The translations under genes and the position numbers were made by a program. From Syntrophorhabdaceae bacterium (GTDB taxonomy: Bacteria; Desulfobacterota; Syntrophorhabdia; Syntrophorhabdales; Syntrophorhabdaceae): a stretch of 8,192 bases of DNA. The stretch lies in the NCBI GenBank assembly GCA_026416315.1, contig JAOAFK010000027.1, forward strand, positions 1-8,192. The letters are read 5' to 3'. The notes under the pieces were generated by a model. It searched no databases and had not been told where the DNA came from. It saw nothing but the letters and a program-made list of their open reading frames with translations. Positions 6,981 to 8,192 of the stretch are shown here, piece by piece (position 1 is the first letter of the stretch; each line of letters opens with the position of its first letter).

Positions 6981-7403
6981 ATGGCAAGTTTAAATAAGGT
7001 ATTACTTATAGGTCGGCTCGGGGCAGATCCGGAAATCCGTTCGACCACTGATGGCACTACAGTGGCGACCTTTCGTATAGCCACAACTGAAGTATGGAGG
7101 GATAAAAACAATGAGAAACAGGAGAGAACTGAATGGCATACCATAATTGCATGGAGAAGGCTGGGCGAGATTGCAAGGGATTACCTTAAAAAAGGAAGGC
7201 TTGTATATATCGAAGGAAGGATTCAAACACGGGAATACGAAACAAGGGACGGCACAAAAAGAAGGGTAACAGAGATCATAGCCACTGATTTACGCCTTTT
7301 TCCTCTGGGTACAACCCCTACTGATGAGAGAAAAGAAATACCACAGGAAAAGGTTGAAGATGTATTTGTCCCTGAAGTTGAAGAGGATGACATACCGCTT
7401 TGA
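6981..7403 (+). CDS. ssb: Single-stranded DNA-binding protein
   Basis: A 140-residue cytoplasmic protein that coats single-stranded DNA as a homotetramer during replication, recombination and repair. Residues 1-108 form the OB fold, opening with the diagnostic NKVLLIGRLGADPEIR (5-20) and containing TEWHTIIAWRRLGEIARDYLKKG (50-72) and VYIEGRIQTREYE (75-87). A short linker leads to an acidic C-terminal tail. The final residues are EEDDIPL, whereas most bacterial SSBs end in D-D-I-P-F, the tip that docks RecQ, PriA, exonuclease I and other partners; here Leu replaces the terminal Phe. The linker is short, without Gly/Gln repeats, and total length is at the small end of the family. The start is set by GGAGG (6969-6973), 7 nt before the ATG. 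It has its own candidate promoter and stands between an accessory operon and gatB. Confidence 0.97.
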   Translation: MASLNKVLLIGRLGADPEIRSTTDGTTVATFRIATTEVWRDKNNEKQERTEWHTIIAWRRLGEIARDYLKKGRLVYIEGRIQTREYETRDGTKRRVTEIIATDLRLFPLGTTPTDERKEIPQEKVEDVFVPEVEEDDIPL

Positions 7404-7427
7404 AGGACTATTTCATCATATATTATT

Positions 7428-7456
7428 TTGAAAAAACATAGGATCTATTGTATATT
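7428..7456 (+). promoter_or_regulatory. Promoter for gatB
   Basis: TTGAAA (7428-7433) and TATATT (7451-7456) each match the sigma-70 consensus at 5 of 6 positions with an exact 17-nt spacer. Transcription should begin near 7463, leaving a leader of about 31 nt with the gatB Shine-Dalgarno site. Although the gap is AT-rich, element quality, spacing and position together make this the most convincing promoter in the window. Confidence 0.6.
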
Positions 7457-7483
7457 TCATGCATCAAAGGCGATTTTAAAAAA

Positions 7484-7489
7484 GAGGTG
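7484..7489 (+). promoter_or_regulatory. Ribosome binding site for the GTG start of gatB
   Basis: GAGGTG within AAGAGGTGA sits 4 nt before GTG 7494. An in-frame TAA at 7491-7493 directly precedes that GTG, so no longer N terminus is possible, and the conserved GatB sequence begins within 10 residues. Confidence 0.75.
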
Positions 7490-7493
7490 ATAA

Positions 7494-8192
7494 GTGGACT
7501 ATTATGATTTTGAAGGTGTGATAGGTTTAGAGGTGCATGCGCACCTACTTACAAAAAGCAAGCTCTTCTGTGGGTGTTCTACAGAATTTGGTGCAGAACC
7601 AAACAGTCATACATGTCCTACATGTATGGGCCTTCCAGGGGCATTGCCTGTCTTAAATAAAAAAGCGGTGGATTTTGCCATAAAATTAGGGCTTGCCCTG
7701 CACTGCACCATAAATAAAAAAAGCATCTTTGCGAGAAAAAATTACTATTACCCTGACCTTCCAAAAGGATATCAGATAAGTCAGTATGAAGAACCCATCT
7801 GCGAGCATGGTTATCTTGATATAACAGTAAATAATGAAAAGAAAAGGATCCGCATAAAAAGAATCCACATGGAGGAAGATGCTGGAAAACTCGTCCATGA
7901 ATCAACAATTGAAACAAGTACATACAGCCTTGTTGACTATAACAGATCAAGTGTCCCCCTTTTAGAGATAGTGAGTGAACCGGATATAAGGACACCAGAA
8001 GAGGCTGTCCAGTACCTGAAGGTGTTAAGGGATTGCCTGATTTATCTTGAAATATGCGATGGAAATATGGAACAAGGAAGTTTCAGATGTGATGCAAATG
8101 TTTCCGTGAGAAAAAAGGGCTCAACGACCTTTGGCACAAGGACAGAATTGAAGAATCTCAATTCATTCAAATATATAGAGAAATCCCTTGAT
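7494..8192 (+). CDS. gatB: Asp-tRNA(Asn)/Glu-tRNA(Gln) amidotransferase subunit B, 5' half (runs off window)
   Basis: The tRNA-binding and kinase subunit of the GatCAB amidotransferase, which phosphorylates mischarged Glu-tRNA(Gln) or Asp-tRNA(Asn) and transamidates it. The window holds 233 codons, about half of a normal 475-480 residue protein, with no stop before the end. Diagnostic segments are VIGLEVHAHLLTKSKLFCGC (residues 9-28), the paired-cysteine zinc site completed by HTCPTCMGLPGALPVLN, RKNYYYPDLPKGYQISQ, VDYNRSSVPLLEIVSEPD and MEQGSFRCDANVSVR, all in the order expected for the catalytic cradle. GatB in a bacterium usually means that GlnRS and/or AsnRS is lacking, so charged Gln- or Asn-tRNA is made indirectly; which one applies cannot be told here. 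gatA and gatC are not in view. The start codon is GTG, fixed by an in-frame stop just upstream. Confidence 0.97.
   Translation, partial: MDYYDFEGVIGLEVHAHLLTKSKLFCGCSTEFGAEPNSHTCPTCMGLPGALPVLNKKAVDFAIKLGLALHCTINKKSIFARKNYYYPDLPKGYQISQYEEPICEHGYLDITVNNEKKRIRIKRIHMEEDAGKLVHESTIETSTYSLVDYNRSSVPLLEIVSEPDIRTPEEAVQYLKVLRDCLIYLEICDGNMEQGSFRCDANVSVRKKGSTTFGTRTELKNLNSFKYIEKSLD

Noticed and set aside
7618..7995. Reverse-strand open frame of 125 codons opposite gatB
   Set aside because: It lies entirely antisense to strongly conserved GatB coding sequence, and its translation is rich in Cys, Phe, His and Tyr with no recognisable domain; a shadow of the real gene.

Overview
The window is a gene-dense, fairly AT-rich bacterial chromosome segment with every supported gene on the + strand. 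No gap longer than about 105 bases separates genes, and I see no tRNA, rRNA, CRISPR array, IS element or phage gene. An iron-sulfur-rich formate dehydrogenase that reads through an in-frame UGA as selenocysteine, next to a cation/proton antiporter, points to a strictly or facultatively anaerobic bacterium with selenocysteine machinery. Gene style and the use of TTG and GTG starts fit Desulfobacterota/Syntrophorhabdia-like or Nitrospirota-like lineages, but that placement is only an impression.

Layout. Bases 2-871 are the 3' part of a CPA2-type Na+(K+)/H+ antiporter. Bases 977-3676 are one 899-residue formate dehydrogenase alpha subunit. A naive translation splits it into two open frames at the TGA at 2033-2035, but that codon sits exactly at the catalytic selenocysteine position. 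It is followed by a clear bacterial SECIS hairpin whose GGTCT loop lies 18 nt after the TGA, as in E. coli fdhF. After a weak terminator-like hairpin, bases 3764-6928 form a tight three-gene unit: a class I SAM methyltransferase, a zinc-ribbon Nudix hydrolase whose C-terminal half resembles the RsbRD N-terminal sensor domain, and a 14-helix DHA2-type MFS exporter. The first two overlap by ATGA, and the ribosome site of the third overlaps the end of the second. Bases 6981-7403 encode single-stranded DNA-binding protein, and 7494-8192 the first half of GatB, each with its own good sigma-70-like promoter.

How the parts relate. The formate dehydrogenase is a catalytic subunit with a NuoG-like N-terminal iron-sulfur relay, but no electron-acceptor subunit (NuoE/NuoF-like FdhB/FdhC) lies downstream in this window; such a partner would have to be upstream or elsewhere. 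The methyltransferase, Nudix/RsbRD and MFS genes look like a co-expressed accessory unit of unknown substrate and are the least explained part of the window. ssb and gatB are housekeeping genes.

The main points of interest are the selenocysteine recoding site, which automatic annotation would miss, and the Nudix-RsbRD fusion with its two partners.
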